Part shown: positions 17,690 through 26,944 of the stretch, piece by piece
Layout of the letters: each line of letters begins with the position of its first letter
How positions within the stretch are numbered: the first letter of the stretch is position 1
NCBI GenBank assembly: GCA_002279355.1
Contig: NCBV01000018.1
Span: 1 to 54,099 of the forward strand
From: Acidiphilium sp. 37-60-79
Lineage (GTDB): Bacteria; Pseudomonadota; Alphaproteobacteria; Acetobacterales; Acetobacteraceae
DNA: 54,099 nucleotides
Direction of reading: 5' to 3'
Translations under genes and position numbers: made by a program
Notes under the pieces: model-generated
Databases searched by the model: none
What the model saw: only the letters and a program-made list of their open reading frames with translations
Told to the model about the DNA's origin: nothing

Positions 17690-19228
17690 ATGGGCTGTTT
17701 GCGTTTAGTGCTGGGCGATCAATTATCGCGCCAGATTGCGGCGCTCGACGGGCTCGACCCGGCGCGCGATGTGGTGATGCTCGCCGAATTGATGGCCGAA
17801 TGCACTTATGCGCCGCATCATCGGCAAAAAATCGCGCTGGTCTTGGCGGCGATGCGGCATTTTGCTGCGGCGTTGCGTGCCGATGGAATAACAGTTCGTT
17901 ATATCGCACTCGATGATCCAGATAATAGCGGTGATTTGACCGGTGAAGTGCAGCGCGCCTGCGCCGATATCGAGCCGGAGCGCCTGATCGTGACTGCGCC
18001 GGGTGAGTTTCGGGTTTTAACCCTGATGCAGGGTTTGGCAACTGCTTGTGGTGTGCCGTGCGAGATCCGCGAGGATAGGAGATTTTTGTGCAGCATTGAT
18101 GAATTTACCGCTTGGGCGCGTGGGCGTTCGCAATTGCGGATGGAATTTTTTTATCGCGAGATGCGCCGCAAGCACCGGCTGCTGATGGATGGCGATGCGC
18201 CGCTGGGCGGGCGCTGGAACTTTGACGCCGATAATCGCAATGGTTGCCCACCGGATTTGAGCGTGCCAGTGCCGCGCCGCAGTGAGCCAGATGCCCTCAC
18301 ACGCGCCGTGTTAGACCTCGTTACAGAACGATTCCCCAATCATGTCGGCTCACTCACTACTTTCGCATACCCGGTGACGGCAGCGGCTGCGGAGGAGCAA
18401 TTTGCTGATTTTCTGCGCACGCGCTTGCCGCAATTCGGCGATTGGCAGGATGCGATGTCGGCCGACGCGCCGTTCATGTTTCACGCGTTGGTCTCAGCGC
18501 CGCTCAATTTGGGTCTGCTCGATCCGTTAGAGATGTGCCGACGCGTGGAGCAGGAATATCATGCCGGGCGCGCACCGCTCAATGCGGTTGAAGGTTTTAT
18601 CAGGCAAATTTTGGGATGGCGCGAGTTCATTCGGGGTATCTATTGGCTGCATATGCCGCATTATGCGTCGCTGAATGCGCTAGACGCTCACCGCCGCTTG
18701 CCCGGATTTTACTGGACCGGGGATACCGCGATGCGCTGCATGGCGGCCGCGATTGGCCAAACGCTCGATTATGCCTATGCGCATCATATCCAACGGCTGA
18801 TGATTACTGGCAATTTTGCGCTGTTAGCAGGGATTGATCCGGATCAGGTCGATCAATGGTATTTAGCCGTCTATGCGGATGCGTATGAATGGGTGGAGAT
18901 GCCCAATACGCGGGGCATGGCGCTGCATGCCGATGGCGGCATTGTCGGCTCGAAACCCTATGCTGCATCGGGTGCGTATATCAACCGGATGAGCAATTAT
19001 TGCCGGGGCTGCGCCTATGATGTGAAGCAGGCAACGGGGGCGCGCGCCTGCCCGTTCAATGCGCTCTATTGGGATTTCATCGCGCGCCATGCCGAACGAT
19101 TCGCCCAGAATCCGCGCATGGCCATGCCGGTGCGTAGCTGGTACAAAATGACCGCCGAGAAGCAAAGCGCCTTGCGCGGGCGGGCTGCGGAACTCCTAAC
19201 CCTCATCGATCAAGGAACAAAATTATGA
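17690..19228 (+). CDS. FeS-BCP-type cryptochrome/photolyase ((6-4) photolyase, PhrB-like)
   Basis: This 512-residue cryptochrome/photolyase of the iron-sulfur bacterial class repairs UV photoproducts with light-activated FAD. All four cysteines that hold the [4Fe-4S] cluster in Agrobacterium PhrB are visible, at Cys350 (DTAMRC), Cys438 and Cys441 (YCRGC) and Cys454 (ARACPF), in the same numbering as PhrB. The N-terminal antenna domain starts LRLVLGDQLSRQI, and the FAD-binding part contains RQILGWREFIRGIYW and ITGNFALLAGI. Its start lies 2 bases after the DUF6134 stop, and the next SDR gene begins in an ATGA overlap. Confidence 0.94.
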   Translation: MGCLRLVLGDQLSRQIAALDGLDPARDVVMLAELMAECTYAPHHRQKIALVLAAMRHFAAALRADGITVRYIALDDPDNSGDLTGEVQRACADIEPERLIVTAPGEFRVLTLMQGLATACGVPCEIREDRRFLCSIDEFTAWARGRSQLRMEFFYREMRRKHRLLMDGDAPLGGRWNFDADNRNGCPPDLSVPVPRRSEPDALTRAVLDLVTERFPNHVGSLTTFAYPVTAAAAEEQFADFLRTRLPQFGDWQDAMSADAPFMFHALVSAPLNLGLLDPLEMCRRVEQEYHAGRAPLNAVEGFIRQILGWREFIRGIYWLHMPHYASLNALDAHRRLPGFYWTGDTAMRCMAAAIGQTLDYAYAHHIQRLMITGNFALLAGIDPDQVDQWYLAVYADAYEWVEMPNTRGMALHADGGIVGSKPYAASGAYINRMSNYCRGCAYDVKQATGARACPFNALYWDFIARHAERFAQNPRMAMPVRSWYKMTAEKQSALRGRAAELLTLIDQGTKL

Positions 19229-19989
19229 ACGCGACGAAACCATCGGACGGGATTGCCTGGATCACCGGCGCATCGAGCGGGATCGGCCTTGCGGTGGCGC
19301 AAGCGCATCTGGCAGCCGGTTGGCGCGTCGCGGTGACCGCCCGGCGTGAGGCCGAACTGCAAGCATTCGCGGCGCAACATCCAGGCCAGGTGATTGTGGC
19401 CGTCGCCGATGTGACCGATGTCGAGGCGGTGCGCAGCGCGGTTGCAAAAATTACCGCAGAAGGAAAAATTGCCCGCGCCATTCTCAACACCGGCACCTAT
19501 GAGCGTGATACCGCCGAGACGTTCGAGGCGGCGCGGTTGCAGCGGCAAGTGGCGCTGAATTTGATCGGCACCGCGCAATGTTTGGAGGCGGTGATGCCGG
19601 CAATGATCGAGCGGCGGCGCGGACAGATCGGGCTGGTCGCCTCCCTCGCGGGGCTGGCAGGATTGCCGGGCTCGGTGTCTTACTCAACGACCAAGGCCGG
19701 GATGATTGCGATGGCGGAATCGTTGAAATTTGATCTTGACCGGCATGGCGTGGCGATTTCAGCCATTTGCCCCGGATTTGTGAAAACCCCGCTCACCGCG
19801 AAAAATACCTTCCCGATGCCGTTTTTGATGGAGGCCGATGCGGCGGCGCAGGCAATCATGAGGGGATTGGCGCGTAATCAATTTTTGATCGCGTTTCCCG
19901 AAGGTTTAGCCCGCCCGCTGCGGATTTTGCGCAGCTTGCCTTATGCGGCGTTCTTTCCGCTGGTCGCGCGCGGCACGAAAGGCGATTAG
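19225..19989 (+). CDS. SDR-family oxidoreductase, photolyase operon
   Basis: This 254-residue short-chain dehydrogenase has GASSGIG near the N-terminus, a complete YSTTK catalytic motif and ICPGFVKTPLTAKN after it. The C-terminal tail (PLRILRSLPYAAFFPLVARG) is hydrophobic and could touch the membrane. It starts in a 4-base overlap with the photolyase stop, so the two proteins are probably made together. The stop overlaps the convergent otsA stop. SDRs of this type recur beside photolyases in proteobacterial light or singlet-oxygen stress clusters; the substrate is not known. Confidence 0.85.
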   Translation: MNATKPSDGIAWITGASSGIGLAVAQAHLAAGWRVAVTARREAELQAFAAQHPGQVIVAVADVTDVEAVRSAVAKITAEGKIARAILNTGTYERDTAETFEAARLQRQVALNLIGTAQCLEAVMPAMIERRRGQIGLVASLAGLAGLPGSVSYSTTKAGMIAMAESLKFDLDRHGVAISAICPGFVKTPLTAKNTFPMPFLMEADAAAQAIMRGLARNQFLIAFPEGLARPLRILRSLPYAAFFPLVARGTKGD

Positions 19990-21359
19990 GGCCCGCCGGT
20001 TAGTGCCGCGACGAATGACTGACAATAGGCGCTGGCCGATTCTGATTGCACCCGGGCGAGCATTGCGCTGTGGCGCTCGATCCGTTCATCCTCCGGCATC
20101 ACCAGCGCGGCATGAATCGCTTCCGCGACCGCATCGATATCGAACGGGTTGACCGGCACCGCTTCGGGCAAACCTTCCGCAGCACCTGCGAAAATCGAGA
20201 GGATCAAAACGCCGGGATCGAGCGGATTTTGCGCGGCGATATATTCCTTGGCGACCAAATTCATGCCATCGCGCAGCGGCGTGACCAGGCCAATACGCGC
20301 CGTGCGGTAAAAGCCCGCGATCAGGGTGCGCCCAACGGTGCGGGTCATATAGCGCAGCGGCACCCAATCGAAATCGGAAAATGCTCCATTGATGGCGCCG
20401 GTTTTGTGATCCAGCTCTTCACGGAGTGCGCGATAACGCTCCACCTCCTCGCGCGAGGGGGCGGCGATTTGTAGAAAGCTGAGCTTGCGGCGATGCTGGG
20501 GATAGCACGCAAGGAACCGTTCATAAGCATCGAATCGGGCGGGCAGGCCTTTGGTATAATCGAGCCGGTCCACCCCGATCATTAAGGCACGGCCTGCCAA
20601 GCTTTCGATCATCCGGCGGGTTTCAACGCGCTGGGACGCCCGCACCGCCATGGCATTGAAGGCCCGCGCATCGATGCCGACCGGCGTCACGATGATATGG
20701 GTTCGATGCCCGTTATGGCTGATGCGATGATCGGGTGAGATCGCTTGATCGAACACGGCACGAACGGCATCGGCAAACAAGGTGCGATCGCGCGCGGTTT
20801 GCACGCCAATCACGTCATGGGCGAGCAGCTCCGCCAGCAAATCGGTGGCGGGCGGCAAAATATCCAGCACTGCAGGAGCGGGAAACGGAATATGCAAGAA
20901 AAATCCGATACGATTGGTCACGCCACGGGCGCGCAAGGCCGCCGCCACCCCGATCAGTTGGTAATCATGCACCCAGATCAAATCATCGGGGCGTAACAAC
21001 GGCAGCAAGGCTTCGGCAAAAGCTTCATTAACTTTGCGGTAGATAGAATAATCGGCGCGATCAAACACGGCGAGACTGGGCATCATATGAAAGAGCGGCC
21101 ACAGGGTGGAGTTGGCGAAACCGAGATAGAAAGCCCGGTAATCCGCCTCACCCAGATCAATCGTCGCGTAAGTGAGGCCAGCAGCGTCGGTGACTTTTGG
21201 AATAGTACCCGTTGTCTCGGCACGATGGCCGGACCAGCCGAACCAGAGTGTGCCGGGAACCAGGGCTTCGGCCAGGCCAACCACCAACCCGCCCGCGCGG
21301 GGGCTTGCGCGCTCGTTTGGGTCCGGCACGCGGTTCGAGACGATTACGAGGCGCGCCAT
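19986..21359 (-). CDS. otsA: Alpha,alpha-trehalose-6-phosphate synthase
   Basis: This 457-residue GT20 retaining glycosyltransferase joins UDP-glucose (or GDP-glucose) and glucose-6-phosphate into trehalose-6-phosphate. Family features are VIVSNRVPDP at the start, WVHDYQLIGVAAALRARG, GFFLHIPFPAP, VDRLDYTKGLPARFDAYERFL and TPLRDGMNLVAKEYIAA. GGAGG 8 bases before the ATG at 21359 fixes the start. It overlaps the GH15 stop by 16 bases and is last in an otsB-GH15-otsA operon. Confidence 0.95.
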   Translation of the reverse strand: MARLVIVSNRVPDPNERASPRAGGLVVGLAEALVPGTLWFGWSGHRAETTGTIPKVTDAAGLTYATIDLGEADYRAFYLGFANSTLWPLFHMMPSLAVFDRADYSIYRKVNEAFAEALLPLLRPDDLIWVHDYQLIGVAAALRARGVTNRIGFFLHIPFPAPAVLDILPPATDLLAELLAHDVIGVQTARDRTLFADAVRAVFDQAISPDHRISHNGHRTHIIVTPVGIDARAFNAMAVRASQRVETRRMIESLAGRALMIGVDRLDYTKGLPARFDAYERFLACYPQHRRKLSFLQIAAPSREEVERYRALREELDHKTGAINGAFSDFDWVPLRYMTRTVGRTLIAGFYRTARIGLVTPLRDGMNLVAKEYIAAQNPLDPGVLILSIFAGAAEGLPEAVPVNPFDIDAVAEAIHAALVMPEDERIERHSAMLARVQSESASAYCQSFVAALTGGP

Positions 21360-23155
21360 AAACCATCCTCCCAGCTCCGCGACAGACGCGTGGCGCACAG
21401 GATCAACCCGACTTGCGAATAGGTTTGCGGAAAATTGCCCCAGAGTTTGGCCGGCGTGTCAGCGGTGGCGGGTGCGAGATCCTCGGAGAGCAGGCCAACA
21501 TGATTGCGGACGGCGAGAATCCGTTCAAATAATTCCAGCGCGTCATCGCGCCGTCCGGCCAGGGCGAGCGCGTTCACATACCAAAAGCTGCATAGCAAGA
21601 ACGCGGTTTCGGGTTTGCCGAAATCATCGGCCTCGTCATATCGCAGCATAAAGCCATCGCGCATCAAGCGGCGTTTCACGACATCGAGCGTGGTGAGGAA
21701 GGTTGGATGTTTAGCATCGATGAAGCCGAGTTCTGGTAGAATCAATACTGAGGCGTCGCATACTGATTGATCGAGCACGCCGGAGAGCCAGCCTTCGGGT
21801 GTGACGATGCGCGCCATGATGGTGCTGCGCAAAACCGCTGCACGCGCGGACCAGCGATCAGCATCGGTCGGGCGGCCTAGCGCGTTCGCGATCAAGGCGA
21901 GGCGCGATAAAGCGGCCCACCCCATGACGGCGGAGAAGCTATGCACGCGCACGCTGCCACGAAACTCCCAGATACCCGCGTCAGGTTCGAGGGCGACACG
22001 TTCGGCGATATCACCCAGCGGGCAGAGCCGCTCATAGAGCGCCGCGTCACCCCGGACGGTGAGGCGTTGATCGACGAACAGTTGGGCGAGTGAGAGAATA
22101 ATCGCGCCATATCCGTCATTTTGCCGCTGGCTGGCGGCCGCATTGCCAACGCGCACCGGTCCATCACCAGCAAAGCCGGGCAGATGCGGGGCAAATAATT
22201 CATCGAGCGCCATGCCGGGAGCGACAGGGAAGAGCGGCGGGATTTCGGTGCCGTCATGGCCATGCACGATATCGAGCACGAAGCCGAGATAATTGACCAT
22301 GGTGCGGGTGGCGGACAGGCGGTTGAGTGCCGCGATAGTGAAAAAACTGTCGCGCAGCCAGCAGAATCGGTAATCCCAGTTACGACCTGATCCGGGCGCT
22401 TCGGGCAGCGAGGTGGTGAGCGCGGCGACGATGCCGCCCGTATCGTCATAGGAGCAGAGTTTTAGAGTGATGGCGCTGCGAATGACCGCTTCCTGCCAAT
22501 CGAACGGAATATTGAGATCGGTGACCCAATTATGCCAGTAGGATTGGGTTTCGGTGAAAAAACGGTTGAAAATAACATCCGTCGCTTGGTCCAACGGCTC
22601 GTCATTACTGATGAACAAGGTCGCAGGATTGGCAATGGTGAAGTTGTGCTGATGGACCAGATGGGCGAGTGACAAATCCGTTGTCACGCGGAGCGCGAAA
22701 TCGGGGCCGGCAAAGCGCAGATGATTGCTGCCGAGGATTGGTTTGGGGTGCAGCTCGCCATAGGCGAAGCCGGGGGTGATGGCAATGGTGACGCGGGGGT
22801 GGCCGGTGATCGGTTCAATGCGGCGGACCAGCATCGGCGGGCGGAACATGCGGCCAAAATTGCGAAAGCGCGGGCAGAAATCGAGCACGCGCAGGGCATT
22901 GCCGGCATCGTCATGCAGGATGGTTTCCAGGATCGCGGTGTTGGGCAAATAGCGCTGTGTGGTATGGGTTTGCCGATCGAGGCGGATAGTGAAGCGGCCC
23001 ACGGCGGGATCGGTGCTGAGCAAGCCATGAAACACGGGGTCGCCATCCAGGCGGGGCCAGCAGCACCATTGATGGGTGGCGTCACGATCGATCAAAGCGG
23101 CGACAGAGCCGTTGCCGATCACGGCGAAGTCAAGATTGAGTGGGGTGTCAGGCAT
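21344..23155 (-). CDS. Glycoside hydrolase family 15 protein (glucoamylase/trehalase type)
   Basis: This 603-residue cytoplasmic GH15 enzyme has the N-terminal beta-domain FAVIGNGSVAALIDRDATHQ followed by the (alpha/alpha)6 catalytic barrel with GSGRNWDYRFCWLRDSFF, the acid-glutamate region ALEPDAGIWEFRG, and LLSEDLAPATADTPAKLWGN, the usual C-terminal catalytic segment. GH15 members hydrolyse alpha-glucosides; several bacterial ones are trehalases, which would fit this operon, but substrate cannot be read from sequence. The start at 23155 lies in an 8-base ATGCCTGA overlap with otsB. Confidence 0.9.
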   Translation of the reverse strand: MPDTPLNLDFAVIGNGSVAALIDRDATHQWCCWPRLDGDPVFHGLLSTDPAVGRFTIRLDRQTHTTQRYLPNTAILETILHDDAGNALRVLDFCPRFRNFGRMFRPPMLVRRIEPITGHPRVTIAITPGFAYGELHPKPILGSNHLRFAGPDFALRVTTDLSLAHLVHQHNFTIANPATLFISNDEPLDQATDVIFNRFFTETQSYWHNWVTDLNIPFDWQEAVIRSAITLKLCSYDDTGGIVAALTTSLPEAPGSGRNWDYRFCWLRDSFFTIAALNRLSATRTMVNYLGFVLDIVHGHDGTEIPPLFPVAPGMALDELFAPHLPGFAGDGPVRVGNAAASQRQNDGYGAIILSLAQLFVDQRLTVRGDAALYERLCPLGDIAERVALEPDAGIWEFRGSVRVHSFSAVMGWAALSRLALIANALGRPTDADRWSARAAVLRSTIMARIVTPEGWLSGVLDQSVCDASVLILPELGFIDAKHPTFLTTLDVVKRRLMRDGFMLRYDEADDFGKPETAFLLCSFWYVNALALAGRRDDALELFERILAVRNHVGLLSEDLAPATADTPAKLWGNFPQTYSQVGLILCATRLSRSWEDGLWRAS

Positions 23156-23891
23156 CGATAACAGGCTCCGAAAGTGAGGCGGCGAGCCAGGCGCGGACAC
23201 TGGCGGGGCCGTTAGGAAAATCGCGGGCAACATGCAGGCCGCGCCCGCCCAAGGCGATGGCCGCGGCGATTGCCGATTCGTCGGTGAGGTCATCGCCGAT
23301 AAAAAGCGGCTTGCGGCCCTGAAATGGAGGGGTTTGCAAAAAGGCCTTGAGCGCATCGGCCTTGTTCGGGCCATGGGCGCGGATTTCGAGCGCTTGATGG
23401 GCGGGTTGCAGCATCAGGCTCGGGTCGCTGCGGGTTAGTTCGGTGGCGAGGCGGGTCAGCGGTTCGGCGTAATGCGGGGCGGCACGCCAATGCAGCGCAA
23501 AGCCAAATTTTTTCTCTTCAAGCAGGGTACCGGGGCAATCGGCGATGGCGGCACGCAATATCGGGCCGAGTTGATGCAGGGAATTTGGCGGATTGATACT
23601 GGTGATGACCCCGGCGGCGTTGCGCAGGATCGCACCATGTTCGGCGGCGACGGCGAGGCCCGGCGCAAAACCGTTCGGGGGGAGCAAAAAATCGATATCG
23701 GCGAGGCTGCGACCCGAGATTAACGCCAGCGCATTGTTGCGGGCGGCAGCGAGGGCGCGCAGGAGAGCGGGCAAGTCTGCAGGCACACGCACGCTCGAGG
23801 GAGTGGCTGCGAGGTCGAGCAAGGTGCCGTCGATATCGAGGAAAACGGCTTCGTCACGGTGGAGTTTGGCCGGCCAAGCGTGGTCAGTCAT
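23148..23891 (-). CDS. otsB: Trehalose-6-phosphate phosphatase
   Basis: This 247-residue HAD-superfamily phosphatase converts trehalose-6-phosphate to trehalose. The nucleophile motif is FLDIDGTLLDLA (first Asp of DxDGT), motif II lies in LALISGRSLADID, the lysine region in HGPNKADALKAFL, and the metal-binding motif is FIGDDLTDESA. It is first in the otsB-GH15-otsA operon. An intergenic stretch of only 45 bases separates it from the purK stop upstream. Confidence 0.94.
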   Translation of the reverse strand: MTDHAWPAKLHRDEAVFLDIDGTLLDLAATPSSVRVPADLPALLRALAAARNNALALISGRSLADIDFLLPPNGFAPGLAVAAEHGAILRNAAGVITSINPPNSLHQLGPILRAAIADCPGTLLEEKKFGFALHWRAAPHYAEPLTRLATELTRSDPSLMLQPAHQALEIRAHGPNKADALKAFLQTPPFQGRKPLFIGDDLTDESAIAAAIALGGRGLHVARDFPNGPASVRAWLAASLSEPVIDA

Positions 23892-23936
23892 CCTGCCTTA
23901 TGTAGGCATCGTGACCGGCAGAACCAACCCTTGATC

Positions 23937-25079
23937 TTAGGCTTGTGGGGACGTGCCCAGCGGGCCGAGGGCGGCGGCGATGCCGAATTCACCGGGCAGG
24001 GCGTTGCGCGGGAACAGCACGGTGACATGGCCGAGCTTGCGGCCAGGGCGGTTTTCCAGTTTGCCGTAATGATGCGGGATCAGCCCGTCGGTCGCGAGAA
24101 TGGTGGGCCAGAGCGCCATATCGTCCGGGCCGATCAGGTTTTTCATCACCGCATCGGCATGGCGGCGCGCCGGGGGCAGCGGCAGGTCGGCGACGGCGCG
24201 GACTTGCATTTCGAATTGGCTGACCGGGCAGGCATCGATGGTCCAATGGCCGGAATTATGCGGCCTGGGGGCGATTTCATTGGCGATGACCCGGCCAGTG
24301 CGATCGATGAAGAATTCGACGGCGAGCAGCCCGACCAGATCGATCCGTTCGGCGATGCGCAGCGCCATAGTTTGCGCGGCTTGCCGGGTTTCTGGCGCAA
24401 ACGGCGCCGGTGCAAGCGTGAGGTCGAGAATATGATCGCGGTGGCGGTTTTCCACCATGTCGAACACGCTGCTCAGCCCCTCCGGGCTGCGGGCGACCAG
24501 GACCGAGCCTTCGGCGGCGAAATCGACGAAGCCTTCGAGGATCAGCGGCTTGGGGTTGAGTTGGGCGAAAGCCATGGCGGCGTCATCGGGGCTGCGGAGC
24601 AAAAACTGGCCTTTGCCGTCATAGCCGAGGCGAGTGGTTTTCAGCACGGCGGGCAAGCCAAGCTCGGCGATGGCGCGGGTCAGATCATCGAGGCTGATGA
24701 CGGCGCGCCACGGGGCGGTTTGGATGCTGGCGCTGTTGAGAAATTGTTTTTCCAGCAGGCGATCCTGGCTGATGCGCAGCACCTCCGGGCCGGGGCGGAC
24801 CGGGCGGAGGGATGCGAGCAGGGCGAGGGATGCGGCGGAGATATTTTCAAATTCGAAGGTGATTACATCGACCTGTTCGGCGAAGCGGGCCAAGGCGGCT
24901 TCATCTTCATAATCGGCGATGCTGTGGGCGGCGGCGACTTGAAAGGCGGGGGAATCGGGTTCGGGCGCGTAGATATGGCTGCGATAGCCAAGGCGGGCGG
25001 CGGCCATCGCGGTCATCCGGCCGAGTTGGCCGCCGCCGATGATGCCGATGGTGGCGTGGGGCGCGAGCGGCTTAGCCAT
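23937..25079 (-). CDS. purK: 5-(carboxyamino)imidazole ribonucleotide synthase
   Basis: This 380-residue ATP-grasp enzyme carboxylates aminoimidazole ribonucleotide to N5-CAIR in purine synthesis. The N-terminus has [48 protein letters not shown], and [20 protein letters not shown] are diagnostic for PurK. The ATG at 25079 overlaps the purE stop by 8 bases (ATGGCTAA) with no ribosome-binding site, so it should depend on coupling to purE. A long antisense open frame on the plus strand is a GC-codon shadow. Confidence 0.95.
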   Translation of the reverse strand: MAKPLAPHATIGIIGGGQLGRMTAMAAARLGYRSHIYAPEPDSPAFQVAAAHSIADYEDEAALARFAEQVDVITFEFENISAASLALLASLRPVRPGPEVLRISQDRLLEKQFLNSASIQTAPWRAVISLDDLTRAIAELGLPAVLKTTRLGYDGKGQFLLRSPDDAAMAFAQLNPKPLILEGFVDFAAEGSVLVARSPEGLSSVFDMVENRHRDHILDLTLAPAPFAPETRQAAQTMALRIAERIDLVGLLAVEFFIDRTGRVIANEIAPRPHNSGHWTIDACPVSQFEMQVRAVADLPLPPARRHADAVMKNLIGPDDMALWPTILATDGLIPHHYGKLENRPGRKLGHVTVLFPRNALPGEFGIAAALGPLGTSPQA

Positions 25080-25590
25080 GATGGGGGAGGGTATCATCCG
25101 GGTCGGTGGGGACGGCGGCGGTTTGGGCGGCGCGCCAAGCATCGAGCTTGGTGGACAATTCAGGGTCCGCCAAGGCGAGCAAGGCGGCGGCGAATAGGCC
25201 AGCATTGATCGCGCCGGGGCGGCCGATGGCGAAGGTGGCCACGGGGATGCCCCCGGGCATTTGCACGATCGAGTGCAGGCTATCGACGCCGCGCAGGGCG
25301 GCGGATTCCACCGGCACGCCGAGCACCGGCAGCGTGGTGAGTGAGGCGATCATGCCCGGCAAATGGGCGGCACCGCCGGCGCCGGCGATGATGGCGCGCA
25401 AGCCGCGCGCGCGGGCGGATTGGGCATATTCCACCATGCGCAGCGGAGTGCGGTGCGCGGAGACCACTTTGGTTTCATGGGGGACGCCGAGTTGGGTAAG
25501 GATGTCGCTGGCTTCGCGCAGGGTGGGCCAGTCCGAGCGGCTGCCCATGACGATACCGACCAAGGGGCCAATGAGAGGCGGTTGGTTCAT
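25072..25590 (-). CDS. purE: N5-CAIR mutase
   Basis: This 172-residue class I PurE converts N5-CAIR to CAIR. The signatures are [46 protein letters not shown] and [20 protein letters not shown]. It follows the DUF465 gene on the same strand by a 4-base overlap and is coupled to purK, giving a DUF465-purE-purK transcript. Confidence 0.96.
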   Translation of the reverse strand: MNQPPLIGPLVGIVMGSRSDWPTLREASDILTQLGVPHETKVVSAHRTPLRMVEYAQSARARGLRAIIAGAGGAAHLPGMIASLTTLPVLGVPVESAALRGVDSLHSIVQMPGGIPVATFAIGRPGAINAGLFAAALLALADPELSTKLDAWRAAQTAAVPTDPDDTLPHHG

Positions 25591-25790
25591 GCGATGCTAT
25601 CGGGGATGAGGCGACTTTCCAGCCGGGTGATTTGGTCGCGGAGCAATAATTTGCGTTTTTTCAGGCGTTGGATTTGCAATTGATCGATCGGGAATTGATC
25701 GATGAGGCGCGTGATCACCGTATCGAGGTCACGGTGTTCGCTGCGCAGGAGATGCAAATGCCGCAACATGGCGTCCGTATCGGTTAGCAT
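25587..25790 (-). CDS. DUF465 (YdcH-type) small coiled-coil protein
   Basis: This 67-residue basic, helical protein matches the DUF465/YdcH pattern: a first helix with [19 protein letters not shown] and a second with [21 protein letters not shown], which together form a helical hairpin. The function is unknown. Its stop overlaps the purE start (4 bases). A second DUF465 gene lies 163 bases away in the opposite direction. Confidence 0.85.
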   Translation of the reverse strand: MLTDTDAMLRHLHLLRSEHRDLDTVITRLIDQFPIDQLQIQRLKKRKLLLRDQITRLESRLIPDSIA

Positions 25791-25952
25791 GATCAGTCTG
25801 TATCACAAGCCGTGGCTTTATTCCTATCCGGTTGTGGCGGGTTTTTTTATGGGCGGGGGATGACGAATTTGGTGAGTGACAAAGCTAGGGATCGGGGTTT
25901 ATGATTTTTATCCCGTCGCCGATTGGTCGGCGCGGTTCTAAGGAGATCACGT

Positions 25953-26129
25953 ATGAGCATTCAGGCGCGGATTGAGTCTCTCCAAGGTCGTCATGCCAAT
26001 TTGGAAACGTTGATTGAGGCGGAAGATCGCCGCCCGCAACCGAATGATGGGGAGTTGTCCCGTTTGAAGCTGGAAAAATTGCGGCTCAAAGAAGAAATGC
26101 AGCGGCTGCGCGCCGCCAATCAAGGCTGA
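25953..26129 (+). CDS. DUF465 small coiled-coil protein
   Basis: This 58-residue charged helical protein has the DUF465 layout: ARIESLQGRHANLETLIEAE as helix one, then a proline turn and LSRLKLEKLRLKEEMQRLR as helix two. A perfect AAGGAG 7 bases before the ATG at 25953 sets the start. It is divergently oriented to the first DUF465 gene, with a 162-base region between them that should carry both promoters and shows no other feature. A strong hairpin follows its stop. Confidence 0.85.
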   Translation: MSIQARIESLQGRHANLETLIEAEDRRPQPNDGELSRLKLEKLRLKEEMQRLRAANQG

Positions 26130-26137
26130 ACGGTGAG

Positions 26138-26159
26138 TGAGGCGGCTTATGCCGCCTCA
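26138..26159. terminator. Bidirectional hairpin between DUF465 and trcR
   Basis: TGAGGCGGC and GCCGCCTCA form a perfect 9-bp GC-rich stem with a TTAT loop. It begins 9 bases after the plus-strand DUF465 stop and covers the stop codon of the convergent trcR gene. There is no strong T-run. Confidence 0.55.
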
Positions 26160-26737
26160 TCCTCATGGAGGGGTTGCGGCTGCTCGGGCAACGGCGCGCC
26201 TTCGCGCAGGAGGCGGGCGTTGCCCGCAGCAATCGCATCGTTCAGGTCTGATTGTTTGCACAGGCCAAGGATTACCGGGTCACGCGGTTTGATGTTGGCG
26301 CTGTTCCAATGGCTGCGATCGCGCACTTTTTGGATGGTGTCTTTGGTGGTGCCGAGCAATTTGACGATTTGCGGGTCTTGCACTTGGGGATAGTTGCGCA
26401 GCACGAAGGCGATGGCGTCGGGCCGGTCGATCCGTTTGGCGACCGGGGTGTAGCGTGCGCCATGGCCACGCTTGCCGCGCTTGTTGGGCGGCAGGGCTGA
26501 TTCGAGCAGGGTCAGGCGGGCGCTGGAATCCGCCTCGCAGCGGTGAATATCGGCGGCGGCAACCTGTTTATTGGCGACCGGATCATACCCATTAATGCCT
26601 TGCGCCACTTCGCCATCGGCGATGGCCTGGATTTCGAGCGGGTGCATGCCGCAGAAATCGGCGATTTGTTCGAAGGCCAGGGCGGTTTTTTCGATCAGCC
26701 AAACAGCGGTGGCTTTCGGCATCAGGGGCAAAGACAT
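26147..26737 (-). CDS. trcR: Cell-cycle transcriptional regulator TrcR (DUF1013)
   Basis: This 196-residue protein is of the DUF1013 family, widespread in alphaproteobacteria and linked to cell-cycle control (TrcR). It begins MSLPLMPKATAVWLIEKTAL and continues FEQIADFCGMHPLEIQAIADGEVAQGI; the second conserved block is RYTPVAKRIDRPDAIAFVLR and KLLGTTKDTIQKVRDRSHW, helix-turn-helix-like elements that recall sigma-region DNA binding. GAGG 7 bases before the ATG at 26737 decides the start. The 207 bases up to moaA contain the divergent promoters. Confidence 0.9.
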   Translation of the reverse strand: MSLPLMPKATAVWLIEKTALAFEQIADFCGMHPLEIQAIADGEVAQGINGYDPVANKQVAAADIHRCEADSSARLTLLESALPPNKRGKRGHGARYTPVAKRIDRPDAIAFVLRNYPQVQDPQIVKLLGTTKDTIQKVRDRSHWNSANIKPRDPVILGLCKQSDLNDAIAAGNARLLREGAPLPEQPQPLHEDEAA

Positions 26738-26944
26738 GTTAAACCTCAGGAAAAGGCCGTAACGCACGCCGATTGGGCCGTGCTGCGGCTATGACGGTAT
26801 CGATATGGGACGGGTGGGGCCGGTGGGTCAAGGGTTTATTGGGCGGTTGGGTCACTTTATCAGCATGCCATGATTGCGCGGGGTAAATTAGGGCTTGCGT
26901 TTGCGGCGTTCGGGATCAAACTAAGCGGATGATGAGTAATCTCC

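Noticed and set aside
23859-25208. Long plus-strand open frame (449 codons) opposite purK and purE
   Set aside because: It is the antisense of well-supported PurK/PurE sequences, has low-complexity composition (Gly/Ala/Arg/Gln-rich) and no ribosome-binding site; such shadows are common at high GC.
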